This document shows positions 32,831 through 44,869 of a stretch of 64,000 nt of DNA, one piece after another (the stretch's first letter is position 1; each line of letters begins with the position of its first letter). The stretch covers positions 7,049,501-7,113,500 of the forward strand of contig JARHVA010000081.1 of assembly GCA_037957365.1 (NCBI GenBank). Reading direction: 5' to 3'. This DNA comes from Torreya grandis (Eukaryota; Streptophyta; Pinopsida; Cupressales; Taxaceae). Under the pieces are notes generated by a model. It ran no database searches, had not been told where the DNA came from, and saw only the letters and a list, made by a program, of their open reading frames with translations. A program made the position numbers and the translations under genes.

Positions 32831-34368
32831 TGACAAGAAGAGCTATGTGAGGGTGCATATGATGAAGCTTTTACCAAACAAGCTTAACTTCAGGATGGGT
32901 AAAGATGCTATAAAGAGAGATGGAATGGTCAATATCAGGCATATCCTGATAAGACCAAGCAAATGCTACAATATGGTTGTGAAGAAAATATTGATAGTCT
33001 CATTATTCCTTGATGGTTAAGGATTGGCCAATATTAATGATACAAAGGTCCTCCTAAGTTCCTAAATTGACATCTTTAATCGATTCATTTATCATTGTTT
33101 GGTTTTTAGGAGGAAGGGCATTTTGAAGATAAGAGTTGTTTGCACCTAGATAGGTAAGAATAGATTTATCATCTTGTCATTAGATGATATTAATAGTGGG
33201 TGAGTCATGTGTGATCATTTCAAGGTGGATGAGAGTAATGGTTTTGGTTTAGACTTCCCATTGATAAGTCAGGGGACCCAAACTGATGGTGTTGATAAAA
33301 AAAGTTAGGTGGGATGATGTCAATGTCTTCAAATTGTAGAGATGGGGTTGGTGAGGGTAGAGAGTCATCAAAGTGGAAAAATGGGGTTGACAAGGGTAGA
33401 GTTTCTTCAAATTGGAAAAGTGAGGTTGGTGAAGGTAGATCTTCTTGGAAAAGTGGGATTAGTGAAGGTAGAGGTTCATAAATTTGGAAAAGTGGGGTTG
33501 GTGAGGATAGAGGTTCATCAATAGTGGCGAGAACTAGTTTTGGTGATGTGGACTCTTCCAGGGGAATGTATCCCAAGCCAAAGAACTCATGAGGTTTTTG
33601 AGTTTTGACGATGGGAAGATCATGGGGTCCTTTTTCATAGAGGGAAAAACCAAACTCTTTCCAAGTGCACTGATGAAGGTATGTTTGGGCAAAGGTCATG
33701 TTGTTAAGGTAAGAAAAGTTAGAAGTGAATGGCTGGATATAAGACATGGTGGTGGGAGCAAGGAGTGTTTTATCAAGTCCCCCATAGATAAAGTATATTC
33801 TATTATTGGTAAGGCTAAATGGGATAAGGGTACCAATATTGGGATCATAAGATGGATCATTTTGAAGGTTCCCAAATTCATATGGAGAAAGGAAAGTGTC
33901 CAAAGATAAAAGTTGGTATTCCCCTAATATAAGACATTAAAATGTGGATTATAAGGGGTGTTCAACTAGGATTTGAGATGAAGGGATATCTTAACTAGTA
34001 GATGCTTCATCATTATTGAAGATATGAGTGTTGGTAGATTGGGTTGATGTGTTGATTTGAATAGAGGTTGGTTGTGAAGGGGGTGAAGGTGGAATGAGAA
34101 TGTAATTGGGATGATATGTCATATTACAAGAAGTAAAGGGACTTGGATCAGCTTTGATTATAATGACTTATCCCTCATGTTAAAAATTGACATAATTATG
34201 AAGGGTAGAAGGGATGCAACCCATAACATGGATCCAAGGGTGACTGAGTAACACATTATATTAAAACTCACCCTCTACAACATTAAATAGTTAAAGAATA
34301 GTTTGAGGCCCCAAACAGATGTGGACAACAACTATTCCTAAAGTGGTACCCAAGGTATCATTGAATGA
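32831..34368 (-). pseudogene. Unit B protease-RT linker with 227-codon open frame
   Basis: The minus-strand frame 33903-33220 is open for 227 codons, the longest in the array's pol. Its N-terminal part (TMSYIQPFTSNFSYLNN, FAQTYLHQCTWKEFGFSLYE) is followed by a FFGLGYIPLEE block, resembling the short Gly-rich segment found after protease in related elements, then a five-fold 13-16 residue repeat (EPLPSLIPLFQ, EDLPSPTSLFQFE, ETLPLSTPFFHFD). Unit C has a frameshifted version at 49039-49251. No enzyme motif is visible; it is probably a spacer or scaffold segment. Confidence 0.55.
33310..33525. repeat. Coding minisatellite in unit B linker
   Basis: Five imperfect repeats of 39-48 bp on the plus strand share AAGTGGGGTTGGTGAGGGTAGA-like sequence; they encode the PLPSPTPLFQF-type peptide repeat on the minus strand. 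Unit lengths are multiples of three, so the frame is kept. The corresponding array in unit C is at about 49100-49300. Confidence 0.7.
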
Positions 34369-34602
34369 TCAAAGAGCTACCAAACTTACTAACATGATGG
34401 TTTTAGGTAGTTGGAGTTGATTGTGGGCATATGAGGAAATGATATTGATACTCACTCCCCCATCAATCATAACTCTTTTGACACATGTATGATTTATGGA
34501 TGATGTGATAAAAAGTGGGGGATCAAGGTCTTCACTATGATATGGTGGAATTTTAGACTCTTGAAAGGTGACCATGGTAGCATGTTGGACAACTCTAATC
34601 AA
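34369..34602 (-). pseudogene. Unit B aspartic protease
   Basis: The open minus-strand frame reads MVTFQESKIPPYHSEDLDPP, LFITSSINHTCVKRVMIDGG (active site D-G-G) and VSINIISSYAHNQLQLPKTI. The family pattern around the active site (MIDGG.SIN) is intact and matches units A and C. Flanking segments have stops. It would cleave Gag-Pol. Confidence 0.7.
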
Positions 34603-37600
34603 AGATGAAAAAGGTTGGAGATCATATGGTTAAACCTCTATATAATGCAGTGCTTTGATTAAAGCTTGATGATGTTGAGGCAAGGTGATAATTAAGTCAT
34701 AAAGACTCATTTTAACTAGCATTTGGTGAAGTTTTTTTAACATTAGGAATTGGATGAATGGAGAGGTGTTAGAAGAATAAGGAGCTCCTAAAATGGATAT
34801 TTTAGGCTTGGATGGTTGTGAGGGTGAAAGTGAAGGTGAAGTTGTTTGGGTTTGATTGGTTGGTTGAGGAGTTGAAGGGTAGGACCATGGAATGGTTGCC
34901 TTGGCCTTGCCTTTTTCATTCTATTGGATGGATTTACACTTATCCTTTTATTGTGCTTGAGATTGAGTCACCATATGAATGGTATGGATAAGGAGACCAG
35001 TTACTTGCTTCAGTTCACCTTCTTCACTTTTTGGTGGAAGTAAAGAAGTAGATGATTGGTAAGTGGATTGGATAGGTGGTAAAAGAGGTAAGGGGATTAA
35101 ATAAGGTACATCTAATAGATCATCCTCCTCCAAAATTACATGAATGATAGTTGAGAGAGCTTTGCAGTTCTTCGTATCATGTCCATGGGTCCTATGGTAA
35201 AGACAAATTAGATTATCATTGAACTAGATTGGATTTTGGTGAGATGGGTCAAAAGGCTTGATTGGTGTTAAGCTAATGGTAGAAGCTTGCAAGATCCTTT
35301 GTAAAATAGTTGTATAAGATTTTGATAAAGATTTTAGAGGTGGTAGAGTTTGGATTTTTGGTGTAAGAACCTTATTGGTTAAAGACTTTTTGATAGGAGG
35401 TGTGATTGGTGGACTGAGATTGGTTGGTAATTTAGAAAAAAAATTCTTAGTTATAATTATTTTAGGAATTGGGGCTCAAGATGATGAGGGTTTAATAGAT
35501 GGGAAAGTAGATGGAAAAAGTTTGGTAAGGAATGATGATGAACTAGAGGATTGGGTTATTATAGGTGGAGAAAGGGGAGATGGTTTCCTAAAGATGAACT
35601 AGAGGATTGGGTTATTATAGGTGGAGAAAGGGGTGATGGGAATGATGGAAGGATGTGGTCCCAAAATAGAGGGTAAAGGTGAAGGAGTAGGTACGGTCCT
35701 TCCTCAAGGTTATGGTATAGGCAATCCTTCCTTCTTAATGGGATTAATTAGATTAGGTCTTAGTTGGGTTGATGTGGTTAAATCCAATCTCAAAGGAGAG
35801 TGAGTAGGATTGGGCATGGGAAGGATCCCTAAGTTCTTGATTAGATTGATAAAAGAAGCATAGGGTGACTTGATAATTTTAGGTGGGTGTAATTAAGATA
35901 TTTCTGTGGTGTTTTAGGAGGGGTAGTTGGCGGAGTTATAAAAACAAGTTTGAGAGTGGACTCAAGTGAAGTATAAGGTCCAAATTTATTTTGATACAGG
36001 AGTCCAAACCGATGCCAAAAGGTGGTTCTATCAAAGTGAGGTTGGGAGGTGAATTCCAAGCTTTGAACTAGTGGAGAAAAAGGTTTATAAATGGGTTTGA
36101 TCATTAGTTTCAAAGTTCAAGCCCTTTGGGAAAGAAGAAGGGGAAATTTTAGGATTTCTATCTCTGGTAGAAAGTTTTAAAGGTGATAAATAAATTGTCT
36201 CTTGGGAAATGGTTTCCAAAGGAGGTACAGATGGTTTAAAAGGAGAGGTGGGGATAGCAGTTTTTATTGGAATATTAGGTATATCTTCCTCCTTGGTTTG
36301 GTGGTCCAAAGGAGTAGGTTGCTCTTCTATTTGGATTGGAGGAGTGGATAAAATGGTTGATGGAATGGTTATCTCCTTGGGTATTTCTACCATAAGAGGG
36401 GTAGATAGAACTTTAGTTTCATTTAAGGAAATGGAAGGGGTATCTACTTCCTCCATTTTGGCATTTGAAGGAATAAGTGGTGGTAGGTTATTTAGTAGTG
36501 GGCACGTTACTGATGACATCAATTACATGTACCTCATGTGAGTTGGAGGATTTGAGTTGGATTTCATGATGTTGGGTTGAAGGTGAATTATTTGGAAAAG
36601 GTTTTTAAAATATATCAAAAGATTGGTTGGAAGGAGCATTTGGGTTATCAAACACAAGCTCCCCTCTATCAATTAGGTCCTGGACAATGCTATTAAAGGT
36701 ACTCCATCTATCAATATCATGTCCAAGGACCTGATGATAATCACAATGATCATTATCATTATACCAATTGGGAAGTAGATGAGAAGTATCAAATTATTGA
36801 GGGGGATTGATAGGTGGAAGTTGGATTAGATTGGCTTTATGTAGTTTTTCCAATACCGATGCATAAGATTCTCCAATCAAGGTAAAGGGTTTTGAAGGAG
36901 CCTAATTTTGGGTATGGTTTTGGTGATTACAAGGATTATTAGTTTGAGGTGTTTAGTTGATGGTTTGAGGAGGCATGGTTTTGAGAACAATCAAGTGTGT
37001 TGATGATTTTTATTTAGAACTGGTTGGGTTTGTGGTTTTGGTGGAGGATGACTCAATGGATTTGAAACTAGAATTTTTATTTTGAAGCTTCAGCTTCCCT
37101 TCATCAATAACATGGTTTTCCAATTTATGGGCCATAGTGAATGCTTTGTCAAAGGTCCTAAAGGTTTAGACTAGGAGAGTTGGAACAATGTCTTTAGCAC
37201 ACCCCTGAGAGAATAACTTCATTAACTAGCGATGAGATAATGGTAAGGTGAGTTGATTAATGAGGCCCCTCCATCTAGCAATGAAATCAACATTGGATTC
37301 ATCTTCAAAAAAATTTGATGGAGTATAGGATGGTAATGAAAACCTTTTAGATATGTTTATTGAAAAGTGTTCTAAAAAGGTTTGTGCCAATTGAAAGAAA
37401 GAAAAGATAGAATGAGTGGGAAGGGAACCATACCAATCAATGGTATACCTAGATAATGACATGGGAAAGGTTCAAAAAAAGAGAGCATCATCATAAGTGA
37501 TCAAGTAGCAAGCATGACAGAACACTCTTAGGTGTTGTTGAGGATCCTCCTTATCTTAGAATTTGAAAATTTTGGGCAATTCCCATTGAGAAGGGTAAGC

Positions 37601-38593
37601 ATGAATGGGTATAGAAGGGTGGATAGGCTCATTAAAAATTTGGTCGTAATATAAAAGATTAGTTGAGGTAGAGAAGGATGACTCCAAACTAGTCATTATG
37701 TCTATTAGCATTTTGATTAGATCGGATTGAGGTTGAGAAACAACATAATTAAGGTGCACATTTTGTTGAGGTTTACTTATGGCTATGTATGAATAGGCAA
37801 AAGATGGTTCTGAAGAAGCCACATATTGATAGGTGGTGGTAATGGGTTGAGATAGTGGCACATAAGAGATAATTATTATAAAAGGTTGGGTGGAGGATGG
37901 TATGTACCCTTATGGGTTAGGGACATACTAGTAAGTTATCATAGGCACTTGTTGATAGAAGTATGTGGTTGGTATGGTTGAGGTAGGATGAAGTTGGGAA
38001 GGTTGAGGTTAGGTAGTTACCCTAATGCTGATTGAGGGAAGGTTTTGAGATATGGAGAGCACTAGGTTTTGAAGTGGGACTATGGTCAAGGGATTAGCTA
38101 CAACCAAATGGAAGATAAAATCTAGAGTGGAAGATACTACCATAATAGATGGGGCATTTGTGACTAATGATAAGGTTGAACCCACATGGGGTGTGACAGG
38201 AGGTGTTTGGTTGGGAGGGGGAAGGTTGGTTTGAGTTTGGGTAGATGGGATGTTTGAAGAGGCTTGAGTTAATGGTTGGGTTGAAGTGGTCCCTACCATA
38301 AGGTGGGATGGCATACCAAGAGAAAGATCAGTAGAAAGAATTGAGTCAAAAGGGGAATGGTGAGCTAAGGTATTGAGGTAGTGTTATAAAGCCACTAGAT
38401 TATTTTTAAGAAAGGTAGTAAAATATGGATCTCCTTCAAATACGATTGGGATTTTAGAAGGAGAAGGTGGTGGAGGAGAATGGTGAGGTGAAGCATGAGG
38501 AGACCTATCAACATCTATGGTATAATCCATTAATTAAGAAGAAGGTGGTGGTTGGTTGTCTTGATTTCTCACTTGTTGTCTCATAAAAACCAT
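34603..38593 (-). pseudogene. Unit B gag with Pro/Ser/Thr-rich linker
   Basis: The start at 38593 (MVFMRQQVRNQDNQPPPSS) matches unit C at 61652. N-terminal low-complexity segments (38009-38314, 37556-37861) lead to IHAYPSQWELPKIFKF. The gag core follows at 37226-37462: IDWYGSLPTHSIFSFFQLAQ, FLEHFSINISKRF, VDFIARWRGLINQLTLPLS. The zinc-ligand motif near 36750 reads HCDYHQVLGHDIDRW, with the last Cys lost. The Pro/Ser/Thr linker (36085-36522, 35841-36113) continues to the protease. Several frameshifts, including a 56-bp duplication at 35537. Confidence 0.75.
35537..35636. repeat. 56-bp tandem duplication in unit B linker
   Basis: GATGAACTAGAGGATTGGGT and the following bases occur twice, at 35537 and 35593, identical over more than 40 bases. 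Unit C has a single copy (near 51297). The unit length is not a multiple of three, so the duplication shifts the frame. The identity suggests it arose after the element was silenced. Confidence 0.85.
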
Positions 38594-39286
38594 ATGAGAA
38601 AATAGTAAATGTTATTGCAATACTCACACCTCAAACAGAGAGTAAACCCAAAATAATTTCAAAGAAATCAATACATACACTAAGAAGTGCCTTATAACCT
38701 TAGGATTACTTTTAAATCACTTTTGGCTTATGCCTTAAAGAGTGTGATAAGGGAGGTTAGATTTCAAAATGGTCGATAAAGAGGAAGTCTATGGATGGTT
38801 TCAATTTATTTAGGTGCTCAGTAGGAAGACCTATGTTGAATTTCAATACATGGCTTAGTGTTGGGGCATACCCCTTCACTTCACAATCTCATAGTGATAA
38901 GGGTTTTAGGTGCTTAGCCAAGATATACTGAGTCTAGAGTTGATACTCAACCAAAAAGCTGAGTTGGTTCTCCCCTTGGTGGTGAAATCCAAGTGGGATA
39001 ACTAGGAGGGGATAAGGTTGCCACCAGGTGATGAAATCTTAGTCAGTCCTTGTCTCAAGTATTATTTTGATGTGTAAATTATTTTTTGGTTTAGTTTTGT
39101 GTGTGATAACAAGTGTGAATGCTATGATAATATTACTATGCTTCCTAAGTTACTAGGTGAACTAAAATTAGAAATCAATCAATGAATGTAAATGGTTGGT
39201 TTTTAATCCCAAGAATAAATGATTTCATTCGATGAGCAAATAATTAAGGAAGAAAGGGAACTAGGGTCCCATTGAGCGTGCCAAAA
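38594..39286 (-). other. Unit B leader and primer-binding site
   Basis: The 693-bp untranslated leader includes the primer-binding site (39265-39283, minus strand TGGCACGCTCAATGGGACC) three bases from the LTR end at 39287. The block at 38810-39060 is shared with unit C (61860-62110) and element D (3290-3570). Confidence 0.75.
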
Positions 39287-40604
39287 TGTTTCAATTTATT
39301 TCCTTCATTTATTAGTTTTGAAAGTAGATCAAATAAATTTTGTATTAGGGTGTGTAGATAAATACCTAGTAGAATGTGTGTGTTGATCCAGATGAATGTA
39401 GGAACTCCTCTTTGGCTAGTGAGGATTACATGCAAACCATAAGAAAACTAAAAGAGGATTTGTTAGATGATTGGTTGAGTGTATTGCCTAGTATATGCTA
39501 GATTCAAGAAGCACAAGGATTTATAAGAGGTTGTTAATCCACTTTTAATACAATTAAGTCAAAAATGATAAAATAAATATACTTGTATTCAAATGACAGG
39601 AAAGTAAGTGTGAAAGAAAATAAATGGTAAACCTATGTACCAAGGTCAAATCTAAAAAATTAGAACAGAGCCTACAAATAGATCAGAAACTAAAAGAGTG
39701 TATGGTAAGGTGTCGAAGGGGTCCAAAATATAAATCTATTATTTTTTATGATAGTGACTGTTAGTGGTTCAGGGTGACCAGTGATAGTTAATCTAACCAG
39801 CCATGGTTCTATAACTGATGATAGTTTATGTAACCGGTGATGGTTAGAGCAACTAGCTATAGTTACTTATGTGGAGCTAGGTAATGTGTGGAAATGGAGT
39901 TAACAGAATGTAACTAATGGGTAGATGGTGGAATGGGATTTATGAGGGTAAGGGATGATGTATAGGTGGGCTGATTTGAATAGGTAAGTTCAATATAGAA
40001 ATGAAATTATAAAATAGAAAATATAATACCTGTATGATGTTAAATTGGAGATAGTGGAAACTTGAAAGGAGTTGGACAGCATAACAATACTTCAACCTTT
40101 GAAAGTCATGCAAATAGAGTTTTGGGGTATTCAATTCCTACACAAAGAAAATAAGAGAGCATGGATGGTGATTTTAAGATCTATAACTCTCCCAAGAGAG
40201 CATGGATGGTGAAACAATTGATTTGTATTTATAGCATAAAATTTTTAAGTACAAAGAGGGAAGCTTGAGGAAAAGTTGCTAAGTTGGGAGGGGATGAAGT
40301 TGCTTATTTTTATTCATCTTTAAAAGCTAGTTTTAAAGAAATTTTCCATTCTAGAGGATTCTTATCTTGAATAACCTAATTTAAAATCTTAAGGAAAGTT
40401 GTATGACCTAAACCACCTTGATCATCAATAGTCGAGGAGTCATGATTAAATGGGTGAAAAGGTCCTAAACAAAGTGATGTATTTTGGAGGTGTTTTTACA
40501 TAATGCTAGTAAACTAGTTGGTCCACTAAATGAAGAGTCAATTAAGGGTCCACAAGTCAAGACAACGTTGAAAATTGTCATGCTATATCTTTAAGGTGCC
40601 TAAA
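39287..40604 (-). repeat. LTR shared by units B and C (1318 bp)
   Basis: The minus strand ends ATTGAAACA at 39287, beside unit B's primer-binding site. It starts at 40604 as TTTAGGCACC, a mutated TGTAGACACC, right after the polypurine tract AAAAGGGGCAAAA (40605-40617) of unit C. One LTR thus serves as 5' LTR of B and 3' LTR of C. It aligns end to end with 21993-23281. Confidence 0.8.
40226..40235 (-). promoter_or_regulatory. TATA box of B/C LTR
   Basis: The minus strand reads GCTATAAATA about 370 bases into the LTR, the same place as in the A/B LTR. Confidence 0.5.
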
Positions 40605-42467
40605 TTTTGCCCCTTTTTGTTATGTGAATTTTAGGTCAATAAGTCATAGAACAAAAATGAGTTGTCAACTAGTTAAGGTCTAGTTTCCCCAAGTATGGGA
40701 GTTGATGTATTCCACCTCAAACCAGGGGCTAATGAGGAGAAGTTTGAATTGGGCTAGGGTTTGATAAAATGTGTGAGAAAGGTCACGATGTTGGGAATTT
40801 GAGATGAAAATACATGCACAAAAATGTAACTATTTACGATAGGCATGATCACAAAAAGATAAATATTGCCATGTTGGTAAAAATGAGGTCAGGGTCTAGG
40901 ATTAATGATAAGGTAACCAGTCCCTAGCATTAGGCAGAGGTGATTGGGTTACACTTGTCATGGGTCTTAGAAAAGGGTAGTGATTACTTAGGTATCTAGG
41001 GTAGGAAGTGCTCTCAAGAAAAACACAATGGGTGAGGTCATGCATGAGGTGGTGCATAATGCAAAAGGTCAACATGGAAAAATTATTCAAGGTGGTCAAC
41101 ATGACCACAATAAGGATGTGTCAAGGTGTGCAAAGTTGGTACCATCATTAATGTATAAAAATGTAAATGGGTCGAGTGATTGGGTGGGTAAGGGGTGGCT
41201 GAGCTAATTCATAATACGCTAGGCAAGAGGATGTTTCCTACATAGTCCCTGTGGATAGTGGATCCAACATGGACTTTAGGCCTAATATAGTTCTTCAGAG
41301 GGAAAGGGTAACTCCTAAAAATGTCAAGGTAGGGTAATAAAAGGGTTACCCTAGGTAGAGGTGGTGGTAGGTGTAAAAGTGTGGAAAAATATGGATAAAG
41401 GCAATAGGCAATGGTTAAGTATAACTAGTGATGGTTAGGTAATCATTGATGATTAGATGCAACTAGTGATGGTTAGGGTCAACTATCGATGGTTAGGTAA
41501 CCATCGATAGTTGGGTGAAAACCCTAAAACCATGAACAAAAAAGTTAATGAGGGCCCATTTAATTCTTATTTGCAATTTGTTATTAGTATTTTTTGGGTG
41601 TTGGTATGAAGAGTGTTCATGAATGTTTGGAAAGGTGGTGAGTTGGTTTAGAGGATTGTGGCATGTGAAAGGGATGGTAGGGTCAAGATAGACATAAGAG
41701 GGGCTCTAGGACAAGTAGCTGGATGTAGATTGAGGTGGCACCATTGATCATGAAATGAGGTAGGTTATGTTTTTGAATTTGGAATAAATGTTAATATAAC
41801 TAAGTAGGCTAAATTTGGGAAGAATGGGTGGGTAAATGTGGGGTTAGGGTGTGATAATTATTGTTTTATGTGTACAAGAATAGGAGGTGTAGTAAGGGAA
41901 GGAAGAAGGTATAGGGAGGAAATTTTTAAGTAGTCCTATCAAGATAGAGATATTGAGGGTTTGAAAATGTGGCTGAGAGGTCATCTCACCACTGGTAGCC
42001 ATTGACAATGATCATCAGTGGTTGTCCTCAATTGGTGATAGTCAACATGAGAGACAAAAAGGCCCAAGGGGACTATCAATGGTTGGGGAGAAAAGTCAAT
42101 GGTCAATGAGTGGGAGGAAAGGATTTGGGTAGGGTGGTGATTGGGATGGAAAGGGAAGTGAAAGGGGTAGAGTTGGGATTGGGTAAGAGATGTGAGGGGA
42201 TAGGAGGTGGGTTGGGTTAGGATGAGATAGGAGGGTAGAAGTGGAGTTTTAGGAAAATGAATGTATATAGGAATAGGTAATAGTTAGAGATAAAATAATG
42301 TAGAATAAGGTGTTGAAGGTATTAAATCATATTAGTACAGGAATGTGTGGAATAGTTATTGCACATAAAGGTAGCAATTAAAATAGGCTACTTGTTTGAT
42401 TTGTGATATGGCTATTGTTGTAGGCACAGGATCAGATCTAGCCATACGATTAAGTTTTTGAGATGTT
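40605..42467 (-). other. Unit C 3' noncoding region, LTR-proximal part
   Basis: Aligned with 23282-25150 of unit B, without coding potential. It starts with the polypurine tract. GATGGTT/AACCATC clusters lie at 41400-41515 and 41990-42100, including the 32-bp palindrome listed next. Confidence 0.6.
41481..41512. repeat. Perfect 15-bp inverted repeat (palindrome)
   Basis: AACTATCGATGGTTA (41481-41495), a GG spacer and its exact reverse complement (41498-41512). Two CGAT cores survive in strongly CpG-depleted DNA. The unit B counterpart near 24151 is the same structure with several mismatches. Confidence 0.9.
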
Positions 42468-43570
42468 CATAGAGGTGAGGGATGTCATGTCTATGAAGTA
42501 TTAGTGCCACATAGAGGTAGTGGTCTTTAGAGTGATTCACCATTACCAATGCTTGCCAAGAGATACATTGATGATAATTGCCCTCATCAAGAGATGGGAT
42601 CCTAATGGAGAGATGAGTATCTTGCTAGAGGACATCCATAGGATTACCCAACTATTGATATGAGGTGATATTATTTATCAAACAAAGAGTGATGAGATAG
42701 ATTACCTAATGGGTTAGTTGTACAAAGTAGATAGAGCTCATGCATAGTTCCATGTAGGTGGATTTAGTATCAAGCCATTATATGAGAGGGTTCTAGATGA
42801 GAGACATCTCTTGATGATGATGTAGTTGGTGATGACATGTTTTTCATTACCAAATTTAGTATGAGGGAGATTTCCATGTATGTTGCTAGGGGTGTTGGTA
42901 GAGTTGATATTTAGAAGGATAGTATTTATATGGGGATAGGTATTGTTCATTCAGATTTATAGGGGTTATGGGGTTTTAGAGTTCACAAGTGTTACAGTAT
43001 TACCATTGGATTTGTTTTACATTAGTTGGAATATGAGCACATATGTGTGTAGAGAGAATTGGGCCTACCTATTGATGCATATCTACTAACAGACTACAGG
43101 ATGGGGTTTTTGAGATGGTGGAGAGGAGGCATGATCATAGGAGCAAGTGGTAGCATGAGGGATCTAGAGTGGGTTTAGGGTGATTTGGAGAGTCTATCAC
43201 TAAGAGATATATTATGGAGGCCATATATGACATGGCCTATATGGGATGGATACATGCGGCATACATACGGTTTATATAGATGGAGATGGGTATATGGTAT
43301 ATGAGATGGTGAGAGATAGAGATCATTTTTGTGTAGAGAGTGTGATGATAGTTCATACTCTAGCAAGGTATTCCACTATATTTTCCTCATTATAGGAGAG
43401 AGGATGTTGAGTTCTTATTTTGAAAGCCACAACCTCAGGAGGAGGTATTAGATTATGAGAATATTCCTAATAGGGTGAGAGATGAGACTAGTGTTACTTT
43501 AGATTAGCTGACATGGTTTCAAGGTAGATATGTGGTAGAAGACTTTGGTTAGGGAGATGGAGGCTAGGGC
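42468..43570 (+). pseudogene. Antisense plant mobile domain (PMD) gene, copy 2
   Basis: This is the uninterrupted counterpart of the PMD at 25151-27500. Plus-strand blocks include EMFIEVRDVMSM, GEMSILLEDIHRITQLL, SDEIDYLM, GRFPCMLLGVLVEL and IGFVLH followed by WNMSTYVC-type sequence where copy 1 keeps WAYEHI. A deletion of about 30 bp near 42600, between two GATGGGAT/ATGGAGA words, removed the TNTFxLPN block. Many stops. Because it lacks the solo LTR, it shows the empty site near 42825. Confidence 0.7.
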
Positions 43571-44869
43571 CTATAGATGTTGACCCAACATGAGTACCAA
43601 CATAGGGTGACCCATAGGTAATGGCAGCACTTGTAATGGCATAGGCTTAGATAGCCACTTTATAGGGGTAGATTGCAACTCTTTAGGGTCAGCTAGGAGG
43701 AGTAATAGTATAGAGAGACTAGGCACATGCACAAGTCACCATTTTATAGGGTTAAGTGGCCACATTATAGGGTCAGATGGCTAGTTTATAAGGATAGATT
43801 ATGTTAATAAGAGGAAATTGAGATCAAGGGAGGACCTTGTTTGGCTTGGTAACATAGGAGAAATAATATTTATGATAGATAGGTGGGGTAGCGATAGCAC
43901 CACTAGATTTTTTGACATGGGCCAGGTATCTAGCCACCATATAAGAGTTGTGTTATTATGAGGGTATTATGTTAGTATAGTGTCCTAATGAGCTGAGGTG
44001 GGGAGAGTATCAGGTGGGTTTGGCAGATGGTATAGTGATTGTAGCCCCAAGTCAATGGGATATGTATTGGGTCTATTAATAGGGCCTCCACTAGGGATAG
44101 GTGTGGATGGGGCTAGTAGCGATGGTGCAAGTGCTCATGGGTCATCATGATGTATATGTATTTTGATATTTTTGATACCTACCTGCATGTTAAAATGTGA
44201 GATGTATATGTGAGTGATGTATATGTATCATTTGATATTATGACATGTGTGTGTGTGTATTGATTCAATGCTTATTCATGTCGAAGTCTTGATTATGACA
44301 TTATTTTATTGATGGTATTAGGTATGATGTTATTTACATATGATGATGATGTTTTGATGATTTAATCATAATGTATTTTTTTATGTTCATTTTGATGTTA
44401 TGGTTTATGGATTATTATTATACTATTATTAGCTATGTTTTTCACACATGAAAATGTTAAATAAAATGTGATGTTTGATTAATGATCAAAATGTTAAATA
44501 AAATGTGATGTTTAGTTAACGGATACAAGGATATGGTATGGCATAGGTAAGGGTAAAATTTACATCAACATGTTTGGATAAGACAAGGAGCATGGTTCCT
44601 TTTGCTAGTGAGAATCAAACAATAAGAATCCATAAATGGATCAATTTAGTGAACACAAACCCATCAAATGTTTCATAAGAGCCTATTTTATTAAGAAAAT
44701 ATGCATCTTGACCAGTTCGTGCCAAGTAAGCTCATAATCCCTTAGGTGTAATTAGGATGTGGATGGTAAGTAAGGGTGAAATGTTATAGTGGATTCATTG
44801 CCTTTTCCATAGATGACCAAAGAATTTTAGTAAACAAGTCCATGCCTTTTTTATGTTTTATTATAATGG
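43571..44869. other. Unit C 3' region: PMD tail, GT locus and AT-rich repeat
   Basis: Aligned with 27501-29123 of unit B. It includes a short (GT)6 at 44247-44260 where unit B has the long microsatellite, and two copies of the GTTAAATAAAATGTGATG repeat at 44455-44515. No gene is visible. Confidence 0.5.

Larger units (their letters stand above)
23282..39286 (-). mobile_element. Unit B: complete internal region of a Tat-type element
   Basis: The 16.0-kb internal region is bounded by a primer-binding site (39265-39283) and a polypurine tract (23282-23296), each next to an LTR. It holds leader, gag, protease, linker, reverse transcriptase, two RNase H domains, integrase and a 6.5-kb 3' noncoding region with an antisense PMD pseudogene. 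A 1.17-kb solo LTR is inserted at 25547-26719. Full element length with both LTRs is about 18.6 kb, in the range of long Tat-lineage elements. Confidence 0.85.

Noticed and set aside
36209..36541. Plus-strand 110-codon frame in unit B
   Set aside because: Antisense shadow of the minus-strand Pro/Ser/Thr linker (36085-36522), with no counterpart in unit C beyond the shared antisense composition.
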